A DNA stretch of 64,000 bases from Aminobacter sp039907765 (GTDB lineage: Bacteria > Pseudomonadota > Alphaproteobacteria > Rhizobiales > Rhizobiaceae), in assembly GCF_039907765.1 (NCBI RefSeq), contig NZ_JARDJI010000011.1:62001-126000 (forward strand). Reading direction: 5' to 3'. The notes beneath the pieces were generated by a model, which saw only the letters and a program-made list of their open reading frames with translations, was not told where the DNA came from and made no database searches. The translations under genes and the position numbers were made by a program. Shown here piece after piece: positions 6,416 through 14,762 of this stretch (position 1 is the first letter of the stretch; every line of letters begins with the position of its first letter).

Positions 6416-7717
6416 TCACGTGCAGTCGTTGTTCCACTTCGGATTGAGCGTGGTGCCGTAGAGCTTGAAGCACTGGTTCGGCGGCGCGGAGAAACGCAGG
6501 TCGAAGACCTTGCGCCAGCCTTCCCAGACGAGCCCGGTCTGCTCCCAGCCCACGAGCCACACGTCCTTGGCGTAGGGCGGGATGTAATATGTCTTCTTGT
6601 TGCCGAGCGGCATTTCGCCCGTCTCGAATGATTTCGGCTCGCCGTTCTCGCTGTATTGCAGCTGGAACTTGGCGACGAAGCCGCCCTCGTTGAAGACGGT
6701 CACGTGGCCTTCCAATGGCGGGATCGGCAGCGGCGGGTTCGGTACGGTGTCGTTGAGCGCGCATTCCCACCTGTCGTTGGTGAAGCCGTAGTACCCGTCG
6801 AACGGGCACTCCATCTTCCGCACCAGCATCGTCCTCTGGTTCGGATCGATGTCGGCCACCAGGTAGTCCTGGTACGACGCCGAACCGGAACGGAAGAACG
6901 GGATGCTGGAGTTGCCGATCGTGCCGATGCGTTCGCAGGTCGGATGGATGTGGCCGGCAAACACCGCCGAGACCCCGTATTCCACCATGATCTCGTTGAA
7001 AGTCGTGACGCCCGGCTCGATGAAATTGTCATGATAGTCGTGGAGGTTGACGATGATGATGTCGCCACGGTTGCGGGCGATCGCCAGGTCGTTCCTCAGC
7101 CAGTAGAACGACGGCTTGATGAAGTAGAAGTCGCGGCGCGCGGCTCCCGCGTTCCACGAATTCCAGTCGTCCTGGTAGGAAGGAAAATTCTGAAGCTGGA
7201 CGAAATGCACCCTGCCGACGTTGAAGGAATATGCGAGGCTTCCCGTATAGTCCGTCCGCAGTTCCGGGAATTTATAGTAAGAGACTTCGGTGAAATCGTA
7301 CCGCACCAGGCCGGAATTCGACTTCAGCCATCCGTACATGAAGTCGACCATACGGGTGGCGCCGTTGTTGTTGTACATGTCGTCGACATTGTTCTGGTAG
7401 TCGTGGTTGCCCAGGCCGGGATAGAAGGGCATCTGCAGTATCGAGGCGATCTCCCGATATTTGTCGAGCTGCCAATCGTGACCGAAGGCGGTCAGGTCGC
7501 CATTGGCAATGACGCCCTTGATCGGGAAAGGATTGCTTGAATCCTTGCGGCTCTTGGCAAGGGCATTCATGCTTTCATACTGCTCCCAGATCTGGCGTTG
7601 GGAGTTTTGCTTGATCTGCTCCTCGGTCTTGAGACCGGGGGGCAGGAGGCCGTCGTACCATGGGTACTGGGGGTCGGATGACCAGATCATGCCGAAGGGA
7701 GATTCAGTCGCAGTCAT
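6416..7717 (-). CDS. Calcineurin-like metallophosphoesterase with cytolysin domain-4-like C-terminus
   Basis: 433 residues, no signal peptide. Residues 8-320 hold metallophosphoesterase metal-site motifs in order: S-S-D-P-Q (Asp15), N-G-D (Asp74), G-N-H-D (103-106), N-L-H-D (His226) and G-H-I-H (255-258). A proline-rich linker (326-335) leads to about 98 residues that resemble domain 4 of cholesterol-dependent cytolysins. The segment E-Q-T-G-L-V-W-E-G-W-R (392-402) matches 8 of 11 positions of the cytolysin undecapeptide E-C-T-G-L-A-W-E-W-W-R, and G-T-T-L-N-P (421-426) keeps the Thr-Leu pair used for cholesterol recognition. The ATG has GGAGG 8 nt upstream. Substrate and target are unknown. 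AT-rich upstream DNA and the heptamer array beside it suggest acquisition. Confidence 0.85.
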   Translation of the reverse strand: MTATESPFGMIWSSDPQYPWYDGLLPPGLKTEEQIKQNSQRQIWEQYESMNALAKSRKDSSNPFPIKGVIANGDLTAFGHDWQLDKYREIASILQMPFYPGLGNHDYQNNVDDMYNNNGATRMVDFMYGWLKSNSGLVRYDFTEVSYYKFPELRTDYTGSLAYSFNVGRVHFVQLQNFPSYQDDWNSWNAGAARRDFYFIKPSFYWLRNDLAIARNRGDIIIVNLHDYHDNFIEPGVTTFNEIMVEYGVSAVFAGHIHPTCERIGTIGNSSIPFFRSGSASYQDYLVADIDPNQRTMLVRKMECPFDGYYGFTNDRWECALNDTVPNPPLPIPPLEGHVTVFNEGGFVAKFQLQYSENGEPKSFETGEMPLGNKKTYYIPPYAKDVWLVGWEQTGLVWEGWRKVFDLRFSAPPNQCFKLYGTTLNPKWNNDCT

Positions 7718-7873
7718 TGCCATATCCTCCACGCGCAAAAGTTGTATATTGCGAGCGAAGATTGCATCTATTGATTGTACAAATGCAAGAGGTAACTTAA
7801 GGCGCCCACAGCGGCTGCCTGTCCAGGCGCGATTGCGGCCGGCGTCTAGGCCGATCGTCCTGTCGGGTTGTCG

Positions 7874-8875
7874 CTACCGCGCGATGGCCGGCACCATGCC
7901 CAGCGGAATGAAGCCCAGCGTCGCCTTGCCCCTGGCGATCTTCAGCGGCAGGGTCGGCGCGTCGCCGAGCGCCGCAAGGCCGGACAGCGCCGCCTCGATC
8001 CGTTCACGCTCCTCGGGAATGGCTTCCGACAGGATGGCCGACAGCTTCCTGGGGTCGAGGACCTTGACCGTCAGGTCAGCGTCGATCAGCCCGTCTCCGG
8101 CGACCGACCACGGTCCGCTGACCGAAACCCCGGCGCTGCCGCCGGTGGTGAGCGTCATGGAACGGATCGTGCCGGCCCGTCCGCGCAGGCGCAGGTCCGA
8201 CTTCGCGACCATCTCCACGCCGTTGGCCAGCGAGGTGTCGGCGCTGCCGTCCAGCGGCGGCAGCTTGCGGCCCTGGAGGGCGGCCGGGTCGACGGCCAGG
8301 CCGTCAAAGGTGGCGGCCAGGTCGAGGTCGGCGCCGTTCGGGCGCAGGTGCGTCTGGATGTTCTCCGCGGCGAACAGCGACATCGGCACGCCGTCGCTGA
8401 AGGAGGCCTGCCCGGTCAGCTTGCGTGCCTCCACCGACAGCCGTTGCGGCACCGGGTTGGCCAGGCGGGCGCTTGCATGCATGAGTTCCCAGTCGAACTG
8501 GAGCTGGGGCAGGTCGGGCGCGGTCACGCGCAGCGGCCCGTCGAGTTCGACCAGCGCGCGCGACGGCTGGTAGATCTGAGCCACGGTGCGCAGGTTGCCG
8601 GCGCTCACCGAAATGCGCTGCCGCGAGTCCTCGTATTCCACCCGGTCGCACGTCAGGCCGATGCGGAACGGGAAACCCCTGATGGTTGGATTGACGCAGT
8701 CGGCGGCAATGCCGTTGCCGTTGAAATCGGCGATCGCCGCGCGCACGGCTTCCTCGGATCTGCCGGCAAACCAGAACCAGCCGGCGCTGTAGCCCCCGAA
8801 CAAAACGATGATGAACAGGCCGAGCCCGAGGAAGCGGCGGCTGTAGTTCGTTTTCGGCTCTCGGCTTGACGTCAT
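7874..8875 (-). CDS. DUF2125 family membrane-anchored protein
   Basis: 333 residues. One hydrophobic helix near the N-terminus (F-L-G-L-G-L-F-I-I-V-L-F-G-G-Y, about 16-32) anchors a large domain rich in short beta segments, which would lie in the periplasm. The R-G-F-P-F-R-I segment after about residue 68 is typical of DUF2125 proteins, an alphaproteobacterial family of unknown function. The start codon is uncertain: this ATG lacks a strong ribosome-binding site, and an in-frame start exists at 8911. It is divergent from the ChaC gene, with 49 nt between the two starts. Confidence 0.78.
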   Translation of the reverse strand: MTSSREPKTNYSRRFLGLGLFIIVLFGGYSAGWFWFAGRSEEAVRAAIADFNGNGIAADCVNPTIRGFPFRIGLTCDRVEYEDSRQRISVSAGNLRTVAQIYQPSRALVELDGPLRVTAPDLPQLQFDWELMHASARLANPVPQRLSVEARKLTGQASFSDGVPMSLFAAENIQTHLRPNGADLDLAATFDGLAVDPAALQGRKLPPLDGSADTSLANGVEMVAKSDLRLRGRAGTIRSMTLTTGGSAGVSVSGPWSVAGDGLIDADLTVKVLDPRKLSAILSEAIPEERERIEAALSGLAALGDAPTLPLKIARGKATLGFIPLGMVPAIAR

Positions 8876-8924
8876 GCTCGGGCTCTCGTTAACGCGGGTG
8901 CGGACCACCAACAGGGTTGGCGAT

Positions 8925-9443
8925 ATGGGCGATTTTTGGGTGTTTGGCTATGGCTCGCTGATGTGGCGGCCGGGATTTGCCCATGTCGAGACGCGGCGCG
9001 CGCGCCTGATGGGCTTTCGCCGCTCGCTGTGCATCCGCTCCTGGGTGCATCGCGGCACCGAGCAGCGGCCCGGCCTGGTGCTCGGCCTCGACCGCGGCGG
9101 CTCCTGCGTCGGCATGGCGTTCCGCGTTCCCGGCGATTTGCGCGACGAGGTCATCGCCTATCTCAGGGAACGCGAGCTGGTGACCAGCGTCTATCTGGAG
9201 CGCGAGCTGGCGATCCGGCTCGACCAGGGCAACAAGGTCCCGGCGCTCTGCTACGTCGCCGACCGCAAGCACCATCAATACGCCGGCAATCTCGATGCTG
9301 CCCATGCCGCCGAGATCGTCTCGGGCGCGGTGGGCGTGTCGGGCCGCAACGAAGACTACGTGCTCAGCGCCGTCGCGCATCTCAAGGCGCTCGGCATCCG
9401 CGACCACTGGCTGGAAGAGGTGGCGCGCCGCGTCCATCCCTGA
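8925..9443 (+). CDS. chaC: ChaC-type gamma-glutamylcyclotransferase
   Basis: 172 residues. The N-terminal V-F-G-Y-G-S-L-M-W-R-P-G-F is the substrate-binding signature of the gamma-glutamylcyclotransferase fold, and G-V-S-G-R-N-E-D-Y-V near residue 140 holds the conserved Asn/Glu region of the ChaC branch. These enzymes release 5-oxoproline from glutathione or gamma-glutamyl compounds in the cytosol. The ATG gives a protein that begins directly with the conserved core; the ribosome-binding site is weak. It is divergent from the DUF2125 gene and followed after 69 nt by ada. Confidence 0.87.
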   Translation: MGDFWVFGYGSLMWRPGFAHVETRRARLMGFRRSLCIRSWVHRGTEQRPGLVLGLDRGGSCVGMAFRVPGDLRDEVIAYLRERELVTSVYLERELAIRLDQGNKVPALCYVADRKHHQYAGNLDAAHAAEIVSGAVGVSGRNEDYVLSAVAHLKALGIRDHWLEEVARRVHP

Positions 9444-9512
9444 GTGTCAGCAGCGAAAATGCATGCCCGATTTTCGGCGGCAAGGCCGCCGGGTTCGCGC
9501 TATGCATGGCCC

Positions 9513-10589
9513 ATGCTTTTCGAAAGACCTTCCGACGACACGCTCTACGATGCCCTGATCGCCCGCGATCCGGGCTATGACGGCCTCGCCTATGTCGGCG
9601 TCACCTCGACCGGCATCTTCTGCCGGCTCACCTGCGCCGCCCGCAAGCCGAAGCGCGAGAACGTGCGCTTCTTCGACACCACGGCCGAGTGCCTGCATGC
9701 CGGCTTCCGGCCCTGCCGGCGCTGCCGTCCGATGATGGGCACCGGCGCGCCCGAGCCGCTCGTCGCCACGCTGCTCGATGCGCTCGACCGCGAGCCCGAA
9801 CGCCGCTGGCTGGAGGTCGACGTGGTCGCCATGGGCTTCGACGCCTCGACCGTGCGCCGTGCCTTCAGGCGCCGCTTCGGCATGAGCTTCCTCGAAATGG
9901 CGCGGCTGCGCCGCATCGGCAAGGCGGTGGCGCATCTGGCCGAAGGCGACAGCGTCGTCGATGCGCAGCTCGACGCCGGTTTTTCGTCCGGCAGCGGCTT
10001 TCGCGCGGCAGTGACGCGGCTGCTCGGCGAGACGCCGGCCAGGCTGCGCGGCAAGGCCATGCTCAAGGCCGACTGGATCGAGACGCCGATCGGCCCGATG
10101 ATCGCGATCGCCGACCTTCATGCCCTGCACATCCTCGAGTTCCTCGAGCGCAAGGCTTTGGCGACGGAGGTGAGGAAACTGCAGGCCGCCACCGGCTCGG
10201 CGATCGCCTTCGGGCGTTCTGCGCCGATCGACCGGATCGAGGCCGAACTCGCGGCCTATTTCGCCGGACGGTCGGCCGATTTCGCCACCCGGCTCGCGCC
10301 GCTGGGCACGTCCTTCGAGCAGCAGGTCTGGGGTGGGCTGCGGCGCATCACTGTCGGCACGACGGCGACCTATTCTGGCCTCGCCGCCGACATCGGCAAC
10401 CCTGCCGCGGTGCGCGCCGTCGGTCGCGCCAACGGCGCCAATCCGATAGCCGTCGTCATCCCCTGCCACCGGGTGGTCGGCGCGGCCGGCGATTTGACGG
10501 GCTATGGCGGCGGGCTGTGGCGCAAGCGCTGGCTGCTCGAGCACGAACGGCGGATGGCCGTCGGCCGCGGCGCGGGCCCGCTCAGCTGA
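9513..10589 (+). CDS. ada: Ada-type methylated-DNA methyltransferase/transcription activator
   Basis: 358 residues, close to the 354 of E. coli Ada. Three modules are visible: an N-terminal zinc-binding acceptor domain with F-C-R-L-T-C and P-C-R-R-C-R-P, an AraC-type helix-turn-helix (about 105-180), and a C-terminal O6-methylguanine methyltransferase with the acceptor cysteine in I-P-C-H-R-V-V (about 316-322). It repairs alkylated bases and phosphotriesters by self-methylation, and the N-terminally methylated form activates the adaptive response. The start was chosen because family alignment begins at M-L-F-E-R; upstream in-frame starts exist at 9444 and 9459. Its last 8 nt overlap plsC tail to tail. 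Confidence 0.92.
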   Translation: MLFERPSDDTLYDALIARDPGYDGLAYVGVTSTGIFCRLTCAARKPKRENVRFFDTTAECLHAGFRPCRRCRPMMGTGAPEPLVATLLDALDREPERRWLEVDVVAMGFDASTVRRAFRRRFGMSFLEMARLRRIGKAVAHLAEGDSVVDAQLDAGFSSGSGFRAAVTRLLGETPARLRGKAMLKADWIETPIGPMIAIADLHALHILEFLERKALATEVRKLQAATGSAIAFGRSAPIDRIEAELAAYFAGRSADFATRLAPLGTSFEQQVWGGLRRITVGTTATYSGLAADIGNPAAVRAVGRANGANPIAVVIPCHRVVGAAGDLTGYGGGLWRKRWLLEHERRMAVGRGAGPLS

Positions 10590-11364
10590 CGCCGAGTTCC
10601 TTGAGGCGCTTGACGGCCGTGTCCGGCATCGGCGGCGGGTTGGCCGACCTGGCCGCGTCGATGAGGAACTCGTCACAGGCGGCTTCCGTCTCGGCGATCA
10701 GCCGCCGCATGAATTCTTCCTTGTCCAGCCCGGCCGGGATCGGCTCGAGGAAGCGTGCCTTGATCGTGCCGGGATGGCGCAGGAACTTGCGGCGCGGCCA
10801 GTACAGGCCGGCGACATGCGCCACCGGCACCACCGGCAGGTTGAGCGCCGAGTAGAGCTCGGCGATGCCCCATTTGTAGGCCGGCTCGTCGCCCGGCGCG
10901 CGGCGCGTGCCCTCGGGGTAGATGATCAGCTGGCGGTCGTTCTGCATTTCCTTGCGCGTCGCGACCACCACCGCCTTCAGCGCCGCCGAGCGCTTGCCGC
11001 GGTTGACCGGGATCATGTTCATCTTCTTGATGTACCAGCCGAAGAACGGGATCCACATCAGCTCGCGCTTGAGGATGTAGAGCGGGTCGCGCAGGTAGGG
11101 AAAGAAGGCGATCGCATCCCAGAACGACTGGTGCTTGGGCGCCAGGATGAACGAGCCCTCGGGCAGGTTCTCCATGCCGGTGATCTGGCTTTTCGTGCCG
11201 GCGATCTTCTCCTGCAGCCACAGGCTCGAACGCGCCCAGAATTTCGGCACGAACCATGCCCGGTGGCGCGGCGACAGGAAGTAGTAGGGCGTCCACAGGA
11301 TCATCTGGACGACCAGGCTGACATAGAAGACGAGGTTGAACGCCAGCGAGCGGATTTGGAGCAT
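10582..11364 (-). CDS. plsC: 1-acyl-sn-glycerol-3-phosphate acyltransferase
   Basis: 260 residues. A hydrophobic N-terminal helix anchors the protein to the inner membrane. The acyltransferase block I H-X4-D motif is His78-Asp83 (K-H-Q-S-F-W-D-A) and block III is Y-P-E-G-T-R (149-154). It converts lysophosphatidic acid to phosphatidic acid in phospholipid synthesis. It is the last gene of the minus-strand run ftsE-ftsX-ydcF-plsC, 86 nt after ydcF. Ornithine-lipid or other lysolipid acyltransferases share these motifs, so the acceptor is inferred. Confidence 0.9.
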   Translation of the reverse strand: MLQIRSLAFNLVFYVSLVVQMILWTPYYFLSPRHRAWFVPKFWARSSLWLQEKIAGTKSQITGMENLPEGSFILAPKHQSFWDAIAFFPYLRDPLYILKRELMWIPFFGWYIKKMNMIPVNRGKRSAALKAVVVATRKEMQNDRQLIIYPEGTRRAPGDEPAYKWGIAELYSALNLPVVPVAHVAGLYWPRRKFLRHPGTIKARFLEPIPAGLDKEEFMRRLIAETEAACDEFLIDAARSANPPPMPDTAVKRLKELGVS

Positions 11365-11450
11365 CTTTTGCGTGGGGTGCCTGAGGACGGGAATCCGCGT
11401 TCGTTACACCAAGCAGCCCGAAAAGGAAAATGCTGTCGCAGCGAAGGCTG

Positions 11451-12161
11451 CTATTCCGCGGCCTCGGCCTGCACGACCACCATGTTTTCGGCGCTCGGCT
11501 TGACCGGCACGATCCCGCGCGCCAGCGCCAGCAGGTATTTGTTGTACTCGATGAACAGCACGCGCAGCGCCTCCGGCTTGGCCAGCCAGTTGCCCTTGTC
11601 GAGCCTGGTGTTGACCACCGGGTAGGGATCGAGGGTGGCGCGCGGCAAAAGCCGCCCCAGCTCGAGCAGGCTGCGCGGCATGTGATAGTTGTTGGTGACC
11701 AGGATGACGCGCTGGTAGGCGTGGCTCTGCACCCATTTGGCGCTTTCCACGGCATTGCCGATCGTGTCGAGCGCGGCGCGGTCGATGTCGACGCGGTTGA
11801 ACAGCGCCTTGTCGCTGCCGGTGGCGAGCTGCAGCTGGCGGCGGGTTGCGGAGGGGTGCACGCCGCTGATCAGGAGGCGCTCGCCCTTGTCCGCCTTGAG
11901 CAGGTCCATGGCCGCGTCGAGCCGCGACTGGCCGCCTGTGAGCACGATGATGGCATCGGCCTTCGACGGGTTGCCGGGCGTGTTCAGGCTGCTGACGTGG
12001 GTTGCGAATATGCCGAAGCCGCCGGCGAATACGAGCGCTGCAATGACGAGAACGAAGAGCAGGCGGCGCAGAACGATGGTCCTCCGGCGCGGGCCGCGCA
12101 CGGCCGGGCTAAATCTTGGTGCTGAAACCGTCCCCGATGCGGCGAGTGCGTCCTGTCCCAT
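11451..12161 (-). CDS. YdcF/ElyC (DUF218) family envelope protein
   Basis: 236 residues with one membrane helix (about 32-52) and a DUF218 domain that begins A-D-A-I-I-V-L-T-G-G and contains T-N-N-Y-H-M-P-R-S near the middle. Family members (SanA, ElyC, YdcF) are linked to envelope integrity and undecaprenyl-lipid use, but no reaction is firmly known. It lies between ftsX and plsC on the same strand. The ATG start is supported by position, not by a strong ribosome-binding site; an in-frame ATG 36 nt upstream is possible. Confidence 0.82.
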   Translation of the reverse strand: MGQDALAASGTVSAPRFSPAVRGPRRRTIVLRRLLFVLVIAALVFAGGFGIFATHVSSLNTPGNPSKADAIIVLTGGQSRLDAAMDLLKADKGERLLISGVHPSATRRQLQLATGSDKALFNRVDIDRAALDTIGNAVESAKWVQSHAYQRVILVTNNYHMPRSLLELGRLLPRATLDPYPVVNTRLDKGNWLAKPEALRVLFIEYNKYLLALARGIVPVKPSAENMVVVQAEAAE

Positions 12162-12259
12162 CACGGCACCATGATTATGCAGGCTTTGCGGCATTTGCAG
12201 AGCCCATTTTCGCACATTCCATGACGATGCGACACACTTTGTGAGGAGATGCTCATGTA

Positions 12260-13273
12260 CTACATCCCGTCCGGCTGGTGCATGTCGATCTCGTCGAGAT
12301 AGGCGACGACGGTGAAGTGCGAGGTGGCCGCGGTCAGGGCGCCTATCACGGCAACCACCACGGCGACGCCGAGATAGCCATTGGCGCCGATGGCGAAGTT
12401 GCCGAACAGGGCGGTCGCCTGGTCTGCCTGGGGGGTCGCGAGATTGCGTGACGACCACCACGAGAAGGCGATGAACACCAGCACCGCGGCCAGGCCGCCG
12501 GCGGCCGCGCCCTTCATGCCGGTAAGCAGGAAGTGGCGGCGGAACTCGCGGGCGATGAAGCCAGCTTCCGCACCGACGAAATGCAGCACCTCGATGATGT
12601 GGCCGTTGCCGGCCATGGCGCCGCGCGTGGCGAAGACCACCGACAGCACGGTCGCCGCCAGCATCAGCACGAGCACGCCCGTGCCGATGGTCACCGTCGT
12701 GCGCGCCATCGCCACCAGCCGGTCGACCCAGGTGCGGTGATCGTCCAGCGAGGCGGTCGGGACCTTGGGCGCGATCGCCTCGCGCATGGCCTGGAAGTCG
12801 GGCGGCCCGTTTTCGTCGATGGTGATGATCACCAGGCGCGGCACCGGCAATTCATCGATGTTCAGTCCCTTGCCGAGCCAGGGCTCGAGCAGGCGGGCGG
12901 TGGCGTCGCGATCGACGATCCTGGTGGCGCTCACGCCGGGAAACTCGCCGGCGATGCGCGACGCGGTCTCGAGCGCCGCCTCCATGTCCAGACCTTCGGC
13001 CGGCTTGACCTGGATCGTCGCCTCGCGCGAGATCTGGCTCTCCCAGACAGAGGCGGTGTCGCGGACGAGCGTGACCGCGCCGAAGGTGAGGCACGACAGG
13101 AAGGTCATGATGGCGATGACCAGCACCAGCGCCCGGCCGGCGACGTTCTGCGACGGCACGATCGGTGCGGTCCGGCGCTGGACGGGCGATTGGGCGCGCT
13201 GCTGCTCGGCGTCGTCGAACTCGTCCTCGAATTCGGCCTCGTCCGCATGACGCTGGGCGGAACCGTCAATCAT
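12260..13273 (-). CDS. ftsX: Cell-division ABC-type permease FtsX
   Basis: 337 residues with the FtsX layout: a charged cytoplasmic N-terminus (1-45), a first membrane helix (about 47-70), a periplasmic loop, then three closely spaced helices towards the C-terminus. With FtsE it couples cytoplasmic ATP hydrolysis to periplasmic peptidoglycan hydrolases at the septum. The gene overlaps ftsE by 8 nt (the sequence ATGATTGA serves as start and stop), which shows strict co-translation. Confidence 0.93.
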   Translation of the reverse strand: MIDGSAQRHADEAEFEDEFDDAEQQRAQSPVQRRTAPIVPSQNVAGRALVLVIAIMTFLSCLTFGAVTLVRDTASVWESQISREATIQVKPAEGLDMEAALETASRIAGEFPGVSATRIVDRDATARLLEPWLGKGLNIDELPVPRLVIITIDENGPPDFQAMREAIAPKVPTASLDDHRTWVDRLVAMARTTVTIGTGVLVLMLAATVLSVVFATRGAMAGNGHIIEVLHFVGAEAGFIAREFRRHFLLTGMKGAAAGGLAAVLVFIAFSWWSSRNLATPQADQATALFGNFAIGANGYLGVAVVVAVIGALTAATSHFTVVAYLDEIDMHQPDGM

Positions 13274-13925
13274 AGATGTCGAGCCTCCCGCCGGTGAGGA
13301 TCATGCGACGGGCGTCGACCTGGTCCATCAGGCCGAGGTCGTGGGTTGCGATGACGACGGCCGTGCCGAGCCGGTTGAGCTCGATGAACAGCCTGAGCAG
13401 GCGCCGCGCCAGCGGCGGGTCGACGTTGCCCGTGGGCTCGTCGGCAAGCAGCACCTCGGGCTGTTCGATCAGCGCGCGGGCGATCGCGGCGCGCTGCTTC
13501 TCGCCGCCCGACAGCACCGGCGGCAGCACGTGCATGCGCTCGCCCAGCCCGACCCACTTCAGCAGTTCGGTCACGTCGGTGCGGTAGCTCGCCTCCTCGC
13601 GCCCGCGGACGCGCAGCGGCAGGGCGACGTTCTCATAGGTGGTCATGTGGTCGAGCAGGCGGAAGTCCTGGAACACCACCCCGATGCGCCGGCGCAAAAG
13701 CGGCAGTTCGGCCCGGGTGATGCGGGAACGGTCCTTGTCGAAGATGCGGATCAGCCCGCGCGTCGGCTTGAGCGACAGGAACAGCAGGCGCAACAGCGTG
13801 GTCTTGCCTGCACCGGAAGGCCCGCTCAGGAACTGGAACGAGCGCTCGGGAATGTGGAAGGAGACATCGCGCAGGATCTCCGGACCCATTCCGTATCTGA
13901 GGCCGACATTCTCGAAGCGGATCAC
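13266..13925 (-). CDS. ftsE: Cell-division ATP-binding protein FtsE
   Basis: 219 residues. Walker A is G-P-S-G-A-G-K-T (35-42), the signature is L-S-G-G-E (138-142), Walker B L-L-A-D-E (159-163), with a Q-loop at V-V-F-Q-D. ATPase partner of FtsX at the division site. First gene of a minus-strand operon with ftsX, ydcF and plsC. A full TTAA-N7-TTAA site for the cell-cycle regulator CtrA lies 83 nt upstream. Confidence 0.95.
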   Translation of the reverse strand: MIRFENVGLRYGMGPEILRDVSFHIPERSFQFLSGPSGAGKTTLLRLLFLSLKPTRGLIRIFDKDRSRITRAELPLLRRRIGVVFQDFRLLDHMTTYENVALPLRVRGREEASYRTDVTELLKWVGLGERMHVLPPVLSGGEKQRAAIARALIEQPEVLLADEPTGNVDPPLARRLLRLFIELNRLGTAVVIATHDLGLMDQVDARRMILTGGRLDIYD

Positions 13926-14007
13926 GTGCTGCTGACCTTGATTGATCCCGTAAGTGGTTCGGGACCCTCGCCGCCCGTTTCTACGAAACGACCATGGGTC
14001 CGCATGG

Positions 14008-14022
14008 TTAACGAACGGTTAA
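14008..14022. promoter_or_regulatory. CtrA-type binding site
   Basis: TTAA (14008-14011), seven bases, TTAA (14019-14022): the full CtrA recognition motif. Another TTAACC half-site occurs about 14068. It sits in the 189-nt gap between the divergent ftsE and the gene at 14115, so cell-cycle control of ftsEX is the likely meaning. Confidence 0.55.
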
Positions 14023-14114
14023 TTTCCGGACCGTGTCGAGGCGCGAAACACCCCGGTGTCGAAGCATTAACCAATTCCGTTTACCCACTTCCGGCAGAAT
14101 GTCTAAGGGGTCCG

Positions 14115-14753
14115 ATGGCTGACGCGCGGAAAGCACGCCCGGTTTCCGGCGAAATCATGGCCGCGGGCTGCCGCGACACATGCGCCCAGGTGCCGCAGCG
14201 CGGCCTGGCCGACATCGTCGATGCGGATTTCGAGGTGCTGCGCGCCGGTCCGGCCGACGGCGAATCAGGCGCGGGGCAGGCGGCCTTTCCCGACCAGTCC
14301 GCCGCAACGGAAGGCATGGACATGCTGCGCCTTGCCGGGGGGCGGCAGCGCGCGGCCCGCAGCCGTGGCGGCGCGGCGTTCTGGCTCGCCGGCGTTGTCT
14401 TCGCGGCCACGGCCTTCTGGGTGTCCGGCGGCCATGCCGTCCTGCGCGCATCGGCGCTGCCGTTTTCCGGCCAGGGCGCATCGTTCCGGATCGCCGAGAT
14501 CAATTCGCGCGTCGACCTGTCCGGCCAGAGACCGGTGCTGCTCGTCGACGGCGCTGCCGTCAACGATGGGACGGGTCCTGCCGAACTGCCGCCGATCGAC
14601 GTCTCGATCGCCACCAATGACGGCAGGATGCTGCACTACAGGCTGGGGACAGGGGCCGCCCGCGTCGCGCCTGGGGCAAGATGGGACTTTTCGAGCCGCC
14701 TCGACGTGCCTATGAACGGGATACGGACCGTTACGGTCGCTTTCTCGGAATAG
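14115..14753 (+). CDS. hypothetical protein with one membrane helix
   Basis: 212 residues; I do not recognise the family with confidence. After about 75 mostly polar residues there is one hydrophobic helix (F-W-L-A-G-V-V-F-A-A-T-A-F-W-V, about 77-95). The C-terminal 100 residues form short beta strands (R-P-V-L-L-V-D-G-A-A-V-N and W-D-F-S-S-R-L-D-V-P), as in periplasmic beta-sandwich domains. Related proteins next to hpt in Rhizobiales, as I recall them, often start with a zinc-ribbon; no CxxC pair is visible here. TAAGGGG 4 nt before the ATG supports the start. It ends 9 nt before hpt, so they are probably co-transcribed. Confidence 0.68.
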   Translation: MADARKARPVSGEIMAAGCRDTCAQVPQRGLADIVDADFEVLRAGPADGESGAGQAAFPDQSAATEGMDMLRLAGGRQRAARSRGGAAFWLAGVVFAATAFWVSGGHAVLRASALPFSGQGASFRIAEINSRVDLSGQRPVLLVDGAAVNDGTGPAELPPIDVSIATNDGRMLHYRLGTGAARVAPGARWDFSSRLDVPMNGIRTVTVAFSE

Positions 14754-14762
14754 GATGACGTC

